Below are positions 25,513 to 34,631 of a stretch of DNA of 49,840 nt, one piece after another (within the stretch, counting starts at the first letter, position 1; every line of letters begins with the position of its first letter). Made by a program: the position numbers and the translations under genes. The notes below the pieces were generated by a model that saw nothing but the letters and a program-made list of their open reading frames with translations, was not told the DNA's origin and searched no databases. The stretch comes from Candidatus Gastranaerophilales bacterium (lineage in GTDB: Bacteria; Cyanobacteriota; Vampirovibrionia; Gastranaerophilales; Gastranaerophilaceae). The stretch is from NCBI GenBank assembly GCA_905234915.1, contig CAJOJP010000020.1, forward strand, positions 1-49,840, in the 5' to 3' direction.

Positions 25513-25809
25513 TTATGGTTCAGCTTGAAACATTTCTGTATAAACACTATATTTCAAACTATAACCGTAAGAACATTCTTCATTTTCTTCACAGCATCCG
25601 GTTGCACATGTAATAGATGGATATACAACACATAAACCCTGCTCTCGTAATTCTGTATGATAACCATATCTGTTTGCAGGTCCATAATAAGCATTACGAT
25701 AATGTTCTTCCCCTGTACCGTCACAATGATGTCTTGTCCAGGCAATTACATCATCATACAAATTTAAAATTGCTTCATCAGATAAATTATCCAATTCTAC
25801 ATATTCCAT
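25513..25809 (-). CDS. Cys-rich small protein with LSDE leader, intact copy
   Basis: A 98-aa protein. The first 22 residues, MEYVELDNLSDEAILNLYDD, match the leader of the interrupted ORF at 20552-20857. The C-terminal part has six Cys, four of them in TCATGCCEENEEC. No signal peptide or membrane segment. RBS AAAGG lies 8 nt before the ATG, and the ORF starts 15 nt after the stop of the decayed ATP-grasp gene. Conserved leader plus variable tail suggests a ribosomally made, modified peptide; I do not recognise a known precursor family, and a small metal-binding or structural protein is also possible. Confidence 0.6.
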   Translation of the reverse strand: MEYVELDNLSDEAILNLYDDVIAWTRHHCDGTGEEHYRNAYYGPANRYGYHTELREQGLCVVYPSITCATGCCEENEECSYGYSLKYSVYTEMFQAEP

Positions 25810-25824
25810 TATTATTACCTTTCT

Positions 25825-26519
25825 TTATTTTAATTTTATTAACTTTCCAAACTCTAAAGCCTTATTTTTGTCTTTAAAGTTTAAAAATCCCGAATACGGT
25901 GTAAATGTCAGTTCTTCAAAATATAATTTATTTTGGTAAATCATCCAATCGACCCTTACAAAATTAAAATTTTTTGATAATTCAATACTTATATCAATCG
26001 ATTGTTTTATATTATAATCAATTTCAGAATTTATATTTTCTTCCGTAAAACAAAAAGTACTTTTAAGCAGATTAAAATTTTTATCCCAAATACTTATAAA
26101 ATTATCATCATGAAATTTAATTATTATTTCAGGTATTGAATTAAAGCAAAAAATATTAATACGAACAGGAAGTTTATTAATATCATCTCTCAATAACGGT
26201 TCAATTAAAATTTTAGGTTCAATACCGCGGTAATTTAGTTCAAACCCGCCCCAGAGGCTGTAATCCTGCTCAAGCCAGCCTGTAATCTGCCGTTTTGTAA
26301 TTTCAATAAGTTTAGGAGTATTTAAATACTCTTTTTTGTTTTTAATAATAAAATGCCACTTACACCCGTGGTTACACTTGATTATAAAAGTATTAGGAAG
26401 TTTTTCAAAATCTACTTTATCGAATAAGTTAGTAGTTAGCAGTGAGGAGTTAGCAGTTAAATTATTACTCCTAACTCCACTCTCAAGTATTCTGCCCCAA
26501 TCTTTTCAAGTACATAATC
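25825..26519 (-). pseudogene. TupA-like ATP-grasp gene, decayed second copy
   Basis: Homologous along its length to the gene at 19810-20532. The 5' part reads DYVLEKIGAEYL, then a stop arises within an inserted repeat. After a frame change the gene continues DKVDFEKLPNTFIIKCNHGC, WLEQDYSLWGGFELNYRG, IEPKILIEPLL, NFVRVDWMIYQ and LYFEELTFTPYSG to the stop at 25825. Only an internal TTG (26193) or similar codon could start the intact 3' part. A TAA precedes GAT at 26519, so this copy begins at the same residue as the first copy. Probably inactive. Confidence 0.7.
26428..26484. repeat. Short inverted-repeat-like element, copy B
   Basis: Starts GTTAGTAGTTAGCAGTGAGG and ends CTCCTAACTCCACTCTC. Read along the gene it shares with copy A a block matching GAGAGTG-R-AGTTAGGAG-Y and then AATAATTTAA. 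It sits between the EYL and DFEKLP codons of the decayed ATP-grasp gene, the same place as copy A, and causes the frame disruption here. Confidence 0.7.
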
Positions 26520-26798
26520 TTAAAAAAAATAAGAAAAGAACTTGACTTATCCGTTGCAAAATTATCCGAAAGAATTGAAGTTTCCCCAAATACAATAAGC
26601 GCGTACGAACGCGGCATAAGATGCCCATCTATGGATTTCGGCTTGCAATTATATTATAAATTGAACATTAACTTAAATTGGTTTATAACAGGCGAGGGAG
26701 AAATGTTCAACATAAAAGAAAGCAGCAATAACAGCTCTTATAAAGAAACCGAACAAATTGTTATCGGTATTTTAAAAGAAAAAGGTCTTATTCAATAA
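26520..26798 (+). pseudogene. 5'-truncated XRE-family HTH regulator
   Basis: A plus-strand frame without a start codon encodes KKIRKELDLSVAKLSERIEV, then SPNTISAYERGIRCPSMDFG, a standard XRE HTH, and NWFITGEGEMF with a short helical tail, ending at 26798. Only the first few residues are missing. The missing end coincides to the base with the missing end of the divergent ATP-grasp gene (26519/26520), which marks a recombination junction. ATA or ATT initiation is possible but unlikely. Confidence 0.6.
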
Positions 26799-26827
26799 TT
26801 TTTTTGACTTTTGGAATATATTCAGAA

Positions 26828-27619
26828 TTACATCCAGCTTATAATTTCGTCTTTGCATAGAGCTGCTTCAAGTTCAGGCATAACGCTTTCCTGTGTCATT
26901 TCAAAGGTAATTGGAGTTACTGAAACTTTATTCCACCTTAAAGCATTAATATCAGAATCATCATTATCGCACTGTCTTATAAGTTCTCCTGCCATCCAGT
27001 AATATACTTTACCTCTGGGGTCTATTCTTTTATCATACTCATCGGTAAACATTTTACCGCCAAGCCTTGTAATTGCTACGCCTGCTAAATCTTCCGGCAT
27101 TAATCCCGGTACATTAACATTTAAAATAGATTTTTTGGGAAATTTAAAATCGTTTATTTTATGTACAAACTTTACCATAAATTCAGCTACATTTTTAAAT
27201 AACTCCGGTTCTGATGACATGCTTGCAAGTGATACGGCAATACTTGGGTATCCCATCATTGCGCCTTCCATTGCACAGCTTACCGTTCCGGAATATAAAA
27301 TATCGGTTCCCAGATTAGGCCCGTGATTAATTCCCGAAATTATTAAATCCGGCTTTTCTTCTTCGTTTAATATAGCATTAATTCCGATTTTAACACAGTC
27401 ACCCGGCGTTCCGCTTGTAATCCAAATTCTTTTTGCTCCGAATTTTGAATCTAATTCTTCAACTCTGATAGGAGTATGCAGAGTTAAAGAATGACCGGCT
27501 GCACTTCTTTCTCTATCAGGTACAATAACATAAACATCATGTTCACGGCTTAATGCAGTCATTAAAGCCTTTATGCCTTCAGCCATTACACCGTCATCAT
27601 TAGAAAGTAATATCTTCAT
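26828..27619 (-). CDS. surE: 5'/3'-nucleotidase SurE
   Basis: Nucleoside monophosphate phosphatase of 263 aa. It has the metal-binding N-terminal ILLSNDDGVMAEGI, VIVPDRERSAAGHSLTL, SGTPGDCV and DLIISGINHGPNLGTDILYS, all canonical for the family. It dephosphorylates nucleoside 5'- and 3'-monophosphates and is widespread as a house-cleaning enzyme. RBS GAGGGG lies 5 nt before the ATG. It follows aroB by 32 nt and is the last gene of the aroK-aroB-surE row. Confidence 0.94.
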   Translation of the reverse strand: MKILLSNDDGVMAEGIKALMTALSREHDVYVIVPDRERSAAGHSLTLHTPIRVEELDSKFGAKRIWITSGTPGDCVKIGINAILNEEEKPDLIISGINHGPNLGTDILYSGTVSCAMEGAMMGYPSIAVSLASMSSEPELFKNVAEFMVKFVHKINDFKFPKKSILNVNVPGLMPEDLAGVAITRLGGKMFTDEYDKRIDPRGKVYYWMAGELIRQCDNDDSDINALRWNKVSVTPITFEMTQESVMPELEAALCKDEIISWM

Positions 27620-27651
27620 TTTTACCCCTCTTCTTAATTTATATATATCTA

Positions 27652-28737
27652 TTATATGCCCTGTAATATCAATTTTTTATCAATATTATTTGTAATTTCA
27701 ACTTTTTTGGGAGCAACAGGCATTACAAAAACAACTCCGCCGTTCGATACTTTTTTATCGGATAACATTGAATTATAAAATATTTCTTTATCAGGATTAA
27801 AATCAAGTTCTGTAACAAGATTATAAGCATTTAATATCGAAACAGCTTTATCTCTGTATGCTTTATCTATTTTACCCAAAGATAAAGCAAGTTCAAATAT
27901 AAGCTTCATACCGATTGAAACAGCTTCGCCATGAGTATATTTTTGATAATTAGTAATATTTTCAATAGCGTGTGCATAAGTATGACCAAAATTGAGAATA
28001 GCACGTAATCCGTTTTCTTTTTCATCTTGATTTACAACGGAACTTTTAAGTTTACAGCATGCTGTTATCAGATTTATAAGCATATCAGGGTTTTTTGATT
28101 TTATATAATTCTTGAAATCGCGTAAAAATTCAAGTAATTTAAAATCCTGTTCACAGCCGCAATTTTTTTCTATAAAAGCATATTTTATAACTTCACTTAA
28201 GCCCGTTTTAAATTGACGCTCATCCAGTGTTTTTAATGTATTAATATCCGATAAAACTAATTTAGGCTGATAAAAAGTTCCAATCATATTTTTACCGAGT
28301 GTATGATTAACAGCTGTTTTTCCTCCGACAGAGGAATCAACCTGTGCAAGTAATGTAGTAGGAATTTGAATAAAATCAACTCCCCTGCGGTATATTGAGG
28401 CGGCAAAACCAGCCATATCACCGATTACTCCCCCGCCAAGCGCAATTATGGCATCTTTTCTTTCAAGTTTTATTTCCATTGCTTTATCAAGAATTTTATT
28501 TAAATATTCCATTGATTTATACATTTCACCATCCGGTAATATGCAAAATTCAGAAGCTGTATTATTTAACTTTTCACCGTATAAATCATTAACGGTTGTA
28601 TTTGTTACCACCAAAAATTTTTTAGCTCCCGTATATCTGCTTATATAATCATAAGCATTATCTAAAAGTCCTTGAGCTATTATTATCGGGTATGATTTTT
28701 CATTTTGAGCATTAATTTTAACTTCTACAGTTTTCAT
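27652..28737 (-). CDS. aroB: 3-dehydroquinate synthase
   Basis: Second step of the shikimate pathway, NAD- and divalent-metal-dependent. At 361 aa it has the expected length. Seen are the NAD-binding DAIIALGGGVIGDMAGFAAS, the substrate-binding VDSSVGGKTAVN and NMIGTFYQP, and the metal ligands Glu (GLSEVIKYAF) and His (NFGHTYAHAIE and THGEAVSIGM). Its first 20 bases overlap the end of aroK, which implies translational coupling and a shared transcript. Confidence 0.95.
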   Translation of the reverse strand: MKTVEVKINAQNEKSYPIIIAQGLLDNAYDYISRYTGAKKFLVVTNTTVNDLYGEKLNNTASEFCILPDGEMYKSMEYLNKILDKAMEIKLERKDAIIALGGGVIGDMAGFAASIYRRGVDFIQIPTTLLAQVDSSVGGKTAVNHTLGKNMIGTFYQPKLVLSDINTLKTLDERQFKTGLSEVIKYAFIEKNCGCEQDFKLLEFLRDFKNYIKSKNPDMLINLITACCKLKSSVVNQDEKENGLRAILNFGHTYAHAIENITNYQKYTHGEAVSIGMKLIFELALSLGKIDKAYRDKAVSILNAYNLVTELDFNPDKEIFYNSMLSDKKVSNGGVVFVMPVAPKKVEITNNIDKKLILQGI

Positions 28738-29233
28738 TAATTTTTTCCATTATTTCTTTTGCTTCTTCTTCAGGAGTTTTTCCATCGGTTATTATTATGT
28801 AATGTGCTTGATTATACTTTTTCTCCCGTTCTGCTAAAAGTGTTTCCAATTTATTTTTTATATCACAGTCATTTAATAAAGGTCTTTGAGTATTATTTTC
28901 TGCACGATGAACAAGAGTTTCAAGATTTGTTTTTAAATATATAACAGTTGATTTTTCTTTCAGCAGTTTTATATTTTCATTTGATTTAACTATACCGCCT
29001 CCTGTTGATATTATTTGATTTTCACCTGTTAATATTTTTTGTAATATTTCTGTTTCTCTCTGTCTGAAATATTTTTCTCCATTACAGGCAAAAATATCAT
29101 TTATTGACATATTCTCATTTTGAATAATTTTTTCATCCGTGTCAACAAGAATATAATTTTCTAAAATTTTTTTTAATGCTTTTGCTACGGTAGTTTTGCC
29201 GGAGGCCGGCATACCAATCAAAGATATATTCAT
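28718..29233 (-). CDS. aroK: Shikimate kinase
   Basis: A P-loop kinase of 171 aa that phosphorylates shikimate at the 3-hydroxyl. It has Walker A GMPASGKTTVAKAL, the shikimate-binding DTDEKI and the helix with FRQRETEIL, STGGGIV, and the lid Arg in RPLLND. Pro-Ala replaces the more common sequence in the P-loop (GxxxxGKT is intact). It is the first gene of the aroK-aroB-surE operon and overlaps aroB by 20 bases. Confidence 0.93.
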   Translation of the reverse strand: MNISLIGMPASGKTTVAKALKKILENYILVDTDEKIIQNENMSINDIFACNGEKYFRQRETEILQKILTGENQIISTGGGIVKSNENIKLLKEKSTVIYLKTNLETLVHRAENNTQRPLLNDCDIKNKLETLLAEREKKYNQAHYIIITDGKTPEEEAKEIMEKINENCRS

Positions 29234-29281
29234 AATTTATACCCAACTGATATATATAATAGTATGAAAATAAAAAAAATA

Positions 29282-29315
29282 AAAAAGCTGTCCTTTACTG
29301 TTTGAACAGCTTTTT
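29282..29315 (-). terminator. Terminator downstream of tpiA
   Basis: AAAAAGCTGT / ACAGCTTTTT, 10-bp stem with a 14-base loop. The minus-strand read ends in T, 20 bases after the tpiA stop. It separates tpiA from aroK. Confidence 0.75.
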
Positions 29316-29334
29316 ATTTAAATTTTATTATAAA

Positions 29335-30111
29335 TTACATAGCTCCTTTTACTATTTGAGCAAAACTATCAGCGGTTAAACTTGCTCCGCCAACTAAGGC
29401 TCCATCAATGTCTGATTGTGCCATTTGCTCTTTAATTGTTGCAGGCTTTACACTTCCGCCATAAAGTATTCTTATTGCCTCCGAGGTTTTTGCATCAAAT
29501 AAACCTTTTATTACATTTCTAATCATTGCAATAACTCTGTTTGCTTCTTTACTGTCGCAAGTTTTACCTGTTCCTATAGCCCATATCGGTTCGTAAGCAA
29601 TTATAGACTTTGCAGCCTGTTCAGCAGTTAAATCTCTAAATGCTTTTGTAATTTGTGAAGATATGTGATAATCGGTAACACCTGCTTCACGTTGCTCCAA
29701 AGATTCTCCGCAGCATATAATCGGAACTAAACCGTTTGATAAAATTGCTTTTGCTTTTTTATTTACCATTTCGTCAGTTTCACCGAAATACTCTCTTCTT
29801 TCGCTGTGACCGATAATAATATATTCACATCCTGCATCTTTAAGCATTTCAACCGAACATTCACCGGTAAAAGCACCTTTTGTTTCAAAATAGCAATTTT
29901 GAGCAGCAAGTTTTACTTTGCCGCAGCCGCAGTCCGTTAATGCTTTATTTGCGGCATAAAGTGATGTAAATGTAGGAGCTATAACAACTTCAGGAAGTTT
30001 TTCTTTATCCTCGGATTTTAATTCCTGCATAATTCCGTTAGTTAAATCGGCAGCCTCCTGCTGTAAATTATGCATTTTCCAGTTGCCTGCTATAACGGGT
30101 CTTCTAGCCAT
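29335..30111 (-). CDS. tpiA: Triosephosphate isomerase
   Basis: Glycolytic TIM barrel of 258 aa that interconverts dihydroxyacetone phosphate and glyceraldehyde 3-phosphate. It has the active-site Lys in GNWKMHN, the electrophilic His in IIGHSERREYFGE, the catalytic Glu in IAYEPIWAIGTG, and the phosphate-binding ILYGGSVKP and GALVGGASL. RBS AAGG precedes the ATG. It appears to be its own transcription unit. Confidence 0.96.
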   Translation of the reverse strand: MARRPVIAGNWKMHNLQQEAADLTNGIMQELKSEDKEKLPEVVIAPTFTSLYAANKALTDCGCGKVKLAAQNCYFETKGAFTGECSVEMLKDAGCEYIIIGHSERREYFGETDEMVNKKAKAILSNGLVPIICCGESLEQREAGVTDYHISSQITKAFRDLTAEQAAKSIIAYEPIWAIGTGKTCDSKEANRVIAMIRNVIKGLFDAKTSEAIRILYGGSVKPATIKEQMAQSDIDGALVGGASLTADSFAQIVKGAM

Positions 30112-30192
30112 AATATACCTTCTTTCTTTACTAATCTTACAATCAGATTTTATTCAAAACAAAAAACATTTACAATAAAACGGTTAATTATT

Positions 30193-31266
30193 TTATCTAT
30201 AATCATACCATTTTTCGTAAGTTGAAAAGAAAATAACAGCATAGTTTTTTTTGCCTTTTTCTATTCTGAAAATTTTATCCGAAAAGAAAAAGAAAGGGTA
30301 ATATATAAAAAACGGAAGTTTAGTAAAACGGGATATTAAAAAAAGAGTTCTGTTTCTTACAAATTCTTTATCCTGCTCACTCATATCAAGATGTTTAAAA
30401 TCGTATTTCATTTTATTGAAAAACTCTCTTTTATACGGCAGCCGTATTTTCATAAACCACCAGTACAGTGTGATAACTTTATAATCCCAGTAAAAATATT
30501 TCATTTCCTCATATAAGCCGATTTTTTTTAAATTATCGCCGATTAAATTAAAAATTTTAAAATAATCAAAAAAAGTTTTATTCCTCGTATTAGTAACTGC
30601 ATTTTTTCTGTTGCAGCGGTAGTATATTAAATCTTCACGTAAAATAGAAATTCTCTCCGCTTTAAACAGTGCATCATATACAAATACATTATCTTCAAAA
30701 TAAATACCGCCCGGGAATTTAACATCTTTGTTTATGAGAAAATCCCTCTTGTACATTTTATCCCACGGAACTGAAGTCTGCCAGAAAACCGAATATTTTA
30801 TATCCCGCCAATTAAATGTTTTATTATCAAATTCCGCGGGTATTTGTTTTAATTTTGCATATACATGATTTCTGTCTATTCTATTGGTTAAATCATCGAA
30901 TTGATTCCAGGTGCAAATAGTAATATCGGCATTTGATTCCGTTATTCTTTTATATAATTTTTCAATAGCATCTAATTCCAAATAATCATCGCCGTCAAGA
31001 AAGAAAATATAATCCCCGCGCGCCATTTTAACACCAAAATTACGTGCTATGCCCTGTTTTAAATTTGATGTGTTTTTATAAATTACAAATCTTTCGTCAT
31101 TTTTGGCATATTCTTCAACTATATTAAGTGTTTTATCTGTTGATTTATTATCCGTAACTATAATTTCTATTTCCGAAAAAGTTTGATTAATAACACTATC
31201 AAGAGTTTTTCGTATATATTTTTCTACGTTATAAACAGCCAGTATTATACTTACTTTTGCTTTCAT
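30193..31266 (-). CDS. GT2-family glycosyltransferase
   Basis: A 357-aa protein. Its GT-A domain has VSIILAVYNVEKYIRKTLDS, the ND-equivalent VTDNKSTDKTL, and the DxD-type FLDGDDYLELDAIEKLYKRI. Donor and acceptor cannot be inferred. The second half is rich in aromatic and basic residues (FFIYYPFFFFSDKIFRIEKG), as in peripheral membrane glycosyltransferases of surface polysaccharide synthesis. It is an orphan between tpiA and the divergent ACT/UPF0210 operon. Confidence 0.85.
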   Translation of the reverse strand: MKAKVSIILAVYNVEKYIRKTLDSVINQTFSEIEIIVTDNKSTDKTLNIVEEYAKNDERFVIYKNTSNLKQGIARNFGVKMARGDYIFFLDGDDYLELDAIEKLYKRITESNADITICTWNQFDDLTNRIDRNHVYAKLKQIPAEFDNKTFNWRDIKYSVFWQTSVPWDKMYKRDFLINKDVKFPGGIYFEDNVFVYDALFKAERISILREDLIYYRCNRKNAVTNTRNKTFFDYFKIFNLIGDNLKKIGLYEEMKYFYWDYKVITLYWWFMKIRLPYKREFFNKMKYDFKHLDMSEQDKEFVRNRTLFLISRFTKLPFFIYYPFFFFSDKIFRIEKGKKNYAVIFFSTYEKWYDYR

Positions 31267-31380
31267 AGTTTAGATTATAAAATAAAAACAGTAATTAATT
31301 ATACTTTTATGAATCGGCACATTATTTGCATTTATAATGTTTTACTAATAAAATGTAGTTATAAAAGGGATTGAATAAAA

Positions 31381-31659
31381 ATGAGCGAAGATAAAATTAT
31401 AGTGACTATTTCGGGAAAAGACAGAGTTGGAATTGTAGCGGAAATTTCTGCCGTACTTGCAAAATACGAAGTTAATATTGAAGATATTAAACAAACTATT
31501 ATGCAGGGATGTTTTATGATGTTTCTTTTAGGTGATATTTCTCAATCGAAATATTCATTTAAAGAAATAAAGGAGGCTGTATCTCTTTCAGGACAAAAGC
31601 TTGGTATGGAAATTTGGATGCAAAAAAAAGAAATTTTTGATAAAATGCATACAATCTAG
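31381..31659 (+). CDS. ACT domain protein (UPF0237-type)
   Basis: A 92-aa protein consisting of one ACT domain: ITVTISGKDRVGIVAEIS-like start (residues 5-22), VNIEDIKQTIMQG, and MMFLLGD. ACT domains bind amino acids or mediate oligomers. Stand-alone members are usually encoded directly before a UPF0210 gene, as here (15 nt gap), and may regulate it. The start ATG has AAAGGGAT upstream. Confidence 0.85.
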   Translation: MSEDKIIVTISGKDRVGIVAEISAVLAKYEVNIEDIKQTIMQGCFMMFLLGDISQSKYSFKEIKEAVSLSGQKLGMEIWMQKKEIFDKMHTI

Positions 31660-31674
31660 TAAAAGGAATATAAT

Positions 31675-33042
31675 ATGTCTTTCTTTAATGAAAAATCCAT
31701 AATTGAAACAATAAATATGATAAGAGTCCATAATTTGGATATCAGAACGGTGACGCTTTCATTGAGTCTGAGAGATTGCTGCTGTGAAGATGTTAAAGAA
31801 ACCGGCGATAAAATATATGAAAAAATATTAAAATATGCTAAAAATTTATATAGTTATGCAAGTGAGATTGAAGAAGAATACTCAATTCCTATTATAAATA
31901 AGAGAGTATCCGTAACACCAATATCTCTGGTTGGTGAATCCTGTAAAAATCCTGATTATATATATTTGGCAAAAGTATTGGATAGTGCTGCAAAAGAGGT
32001 AAACGTAAATTTTGTGGGCGGTTTCAGCGCGCTTGTTGAAAAAGGCTGCACAAAAGGTGATATTATGCTTATTGAAAGTATTCCCGAGGCACTTAAACAG
32101 ACTCAAAGAGTTTGTTCATCAATCAATCTTGCTTCAACAAAAGCCGGAATAAATATGAATGCCGTAAAAAAAATGGGGTCTGTAATTAAACAGACGGCAT
32201 TTTTAACAAAAGAGCAAGATGGTATAGGCGCAGCTAAACTTGTATGTTTTTGCAATGCCCCCGGGGATAACCCTTTTATGGCAGGAGCATTTCACGGATA
32301 CGGTGAGGGTGAAGCAATTTTAAATGTCGGGGTTTCAGGCCCAGGAGTCGTAAGAAGCGCAATTGAAAATCTTCCTAAAAATGCTGATTTGGGTGAAATT
32401 GCAAATAAAATAAAACAAACTGCATTTAAAATTACAACGACAGGAGAGCTTGTTGGCAGGAGAATGGCTGAAAAAATGGGAATTCCGTTCGGTATAATAG
32501 ATCTTTCATTAGCTCCTACACCTGCTATTGGTGATTCTGTCGCAGGAATATTTCAGGCAATGGGTTTGGAACACGCAGGCGCACATGGTACTACGGCAGC
32601 TCTTGCTATGTTAAATGATGCGGTTAAAAAAGGCGGAATTATGGCAAGTTCTTATGTAGGCGGACTCTCCGGTGCATTTATACCCGTCAGTGAAGATGCC
32701 GGAATGATAGAAGCAGCAAAAAAAGGGGTTCTTACTTTTGATAAGCTTGAAGCAATGACATCTGTCTGCTCTGTAGGTCTTGATATGATTGCAATCCCGG
32801 GTGATACTCCCGATAGTACAATTTCCGCAATTATAGCGGATGAAATGGCTATAGGTATGATAAATAAAAAAACAACAGCAGTAAGGGTTATTCCCGTTCC
32901 CGATAAAAATGTCGGTGATTATGCTCTTTATGGCGGCTTACTTGGAGAAGCTCCAATTATGAAAATAAACGGTCTTTCTTCTGAAACTTTTATTAACAGA
33001 GGCGGAAGAATACCGGCTCCAATTCACAGTTTAAATAACTAA
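31675..33042 (+). CDS. UPF0210 / PFL-family protein
   Basis: A 455-aa protein of the UPF0210 (DUF711, PFL-like) family. Seen are the N-terminal METIRM-like [73 protein letters not shown] and LGEAPIM. The fold is related to pyruvate formate-lyase-like barrels, but the family's reaction is not established. RBS AAAAGGA. It forms an operon with the ACT protein and the TPR gene. Confidence 0.88.
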   Translation: MSFFNEKSIIETINMIRVHNLDIRTVTLSLSLRDCCCEDVKETGDKIYEKILKYAKNLYSYASEIEEEYSIPIINKRVSVTPISLVGESCKNPDYIYLAKVLDSAAKEVNVNFVGGFSALVEKGCTKGDIMLIESIPEALKQTQRVCSSINLASTKAGINMNAVKKMGSVIKQTAFLTKEQDGIGAAKLVCFCNAPGDNPFMAGAFHGYGEGEAILNVGVSGPGVVRSAIENLPKNADLGEIANKIKQTAFKITTTGELVGRRMAEKMGIPFGIIDLSLAPTPAIGDSVAGIFQAMGLEHAGAHGTTAALAMLNDAVKKGGIMASSYVGGLSGAFIPVSEDAGMIEAAKKGVLTFDKLEAMTSVCSVGLDMIAIPGDTPDSTISAIIADEMAIGMINKKTTAVRVIPVPDKNVGDYALYGGLLGEAPIMKINGLSSETFINRGGRIPAPIHSLNN

Positions 33043-33051
33043 GGAGTGTCT

Positions 33052-33687
33052 TTGCTTAAATTATTAAGAAAATATATTTTATTCTGTTTTATTTTCAATA
33101 AAGGTGTAACAAAAGAAAATATAGGAGAATATCCTGATGCTTTAGATTATTTTTATTTTGCACTATCATTAAGACCTGCCTCCGTTAAAACATATAAGGC
33201 AATAGCAAGAGTTTCCAAAAAAAGTAAAACATGTTTAAACGGTATAGATTTTGTAAATAAAGCGTCATGGAGATTTCCTCATAAAGCCGAATTTTATGCA
33301 ATTAAAGCTGATTTATACAGAAAAATAAAGGATTATGATAACGCATTAAGAGAATATGATTTTGCAATAAAAAATGAAGGTGAAAATTGGGAGTATTATT
33401 TAAACAGAGCAAAAATTAAGTCATTACTGGGAAATATTCAAGGAGCTTTGAATGATTTAAACGGAGCAGTAAATTTAAATCCTAAAAATGCAGAATTATA
33501 TGCGCAGCGGGCATTTTATTATTTTGAAAGAAAAAATTATTCTAATGCTTTAAAAGATTATGAAACAGCACTCAGGCTTAATCCTCAAAAAAGACACTAT
33601 TATTATATGACTGCCTGTATGCAGACATTAATGGGAGAGTATGAAAAAGCAAAAGAAAATTATAAACTTGCGGATTTTTCTTCTTAA
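33052..33687 (+). CDS. TPR-repeat protein
   Basis: About 211 aa with four to five tetratricopeptide repeats, for example GEYPDALDYFYFALSLRP, KDYDNALREYDFAIKNEG, GNIQGALNDLNGAVNLNP and KNYSNALKDYETALRLNP. The frame is open from a GTG at 33046, but AAGGAG occupies 33041-33046, so the GTG would lie inside its own RBS. The TTG at 33052 is 5 nt after it and is the likelier start. TPR domains mediate protein contacts; the partner is unknown. It follows UPF0210 by 9 nt. Confidence 0.75.
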   Translation: MLKLLRKYILFCFIFNKGVTKENIGEYPDALDYFYFALSLRPASVKTYKAIARVSKKSKTCLNGIDFVNKASWRFPHKAEFYAIKADLYRKIKDYDNALREYDFAIKNEGENWEYYLNRAKIKSLLGNIQGALNDLNGAVNLNPKNAELYAQRAFYYFERKNYSNALKDYETALRLNPQKRHYYYMTACMQTLMGEYEKAKENYKLADFSS

Positions 33688-33694
33688 AATAAAA

Positions 33695-34486
33695 TTAATT
33701 CTGTATATGATAGTATGGCAGTTCTATATTTATATCAAGTTTTTTTGCACCCGGTTTAAATATTTTAGATTTATAAATTCCGGTATATGCAAGAAAATAC
33801 TTAATGCTTACACATAATACACCTAAACCGTATTTACAGGAACGAATAAAATTTATCGAAGAAGCTTCCGGAAAATATTTTGTCGGGCAGCTTATTTCAC
33901 CGGTATTAAATCCGTAATATTTAACAAGAGCAAGCATTTCATTATCGAAAATAAAATCGTCATTACAAGCTTCTAAAGGAAGCGTTTCTAAAACTTTTCG
34001 TTTAAAACCTCTAAATCCTGTATGATATTCGGAAAGATGTTGACCCAGAAATAAATTTTCAAAAGCAGTTAAAAATTTATTTGCAATATATTTATATAAA
34101 GGCATGCCGCCATCCAGAGCATTAGAAAGCATGCGCGAGGCAATTACGGCATCATATTCTTCAAAAGCAAGCATTGAAGCTATTGCGGGAATCAATTTAG
34201 GAGTATATTGATAATCGGGATGCAGCATTATAACAATATCAGCTCCGGCTTTTAAAGCGGCAGTATAGCACGATTTTTGATTTCCTCCGTATCCGCGGTT
34301 TTTTTTATGAACTATTGTTGTTATATTTAAATCTCTGGATAAATCTTTTGTATTATCAGTTGATTTGTCGTCAGTTAAAATTATTTCGTCAACTATTTCT
34401 TTATATATTTCATTATAAGTTTTTTCTAATGTTTTTTCGGCATTATAAGCCGGCATAATTACAACTATCTTTTTTCCGTTTAACAT
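33695..34486 (-). CDS. GT2-family glycosyltransferase (DPM1/GtrB-like)
   Basis: A 263-aa protein with the dolichol-phosphate-sugar synthase-like layout: IVVIMPAYNAEKTLEKTYNE, ILTDDKSTDNT, HKKNRGYGGNQKSCYTAAL, and MLHPDYQYTP in the DxD position. HTGFRGFKRKVLETLPL matches the conserved acceptor loop of this group. There are no C-terminal membrane helices of the GtrB type, so it is probably membrane-associated at most. Donor unknown. It converges with the TPR gene across 7 bases, and its RBS AGAAGGA precedes the ATG. Confidence 0.85.
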   Translation of the reverse strand: MLNGKKIVVIMPAYNAEKTLEKTYNEIYKEIVDEIILTDDKSTDNTKDLSRDLNITTIVHKKNRGYGGNQKSCYTAALKAGADIVIMLHPDYQYTPKLIPAIASMLAFEEYDAVIASRMLSNALDGGMPLYKYIANKFLTAFENLFLGQHLSEYHTGFRGFKRKVLETLPLEACNDDFIFDNEMLALVKYYGFNTGEISCPTKYFPEASSINFIRSCKYGLGVLCVSIKYFLAYTGIYKSKIFKPGAKKLDINIELPYYHIQN

Positions 34487-34631
34487 AATATCCTTCTGTT
34501 TCTTATTCTAAATTATAAAGTATTCCGAGTATAAAAGTAATAAAAAAGTTACAAAATATTAAACTATTTACTCAAACTAACAAAAAATATTATTATGTGA
34601 CTTATAATTAAAAAAACAATTAGGAGGTTTT

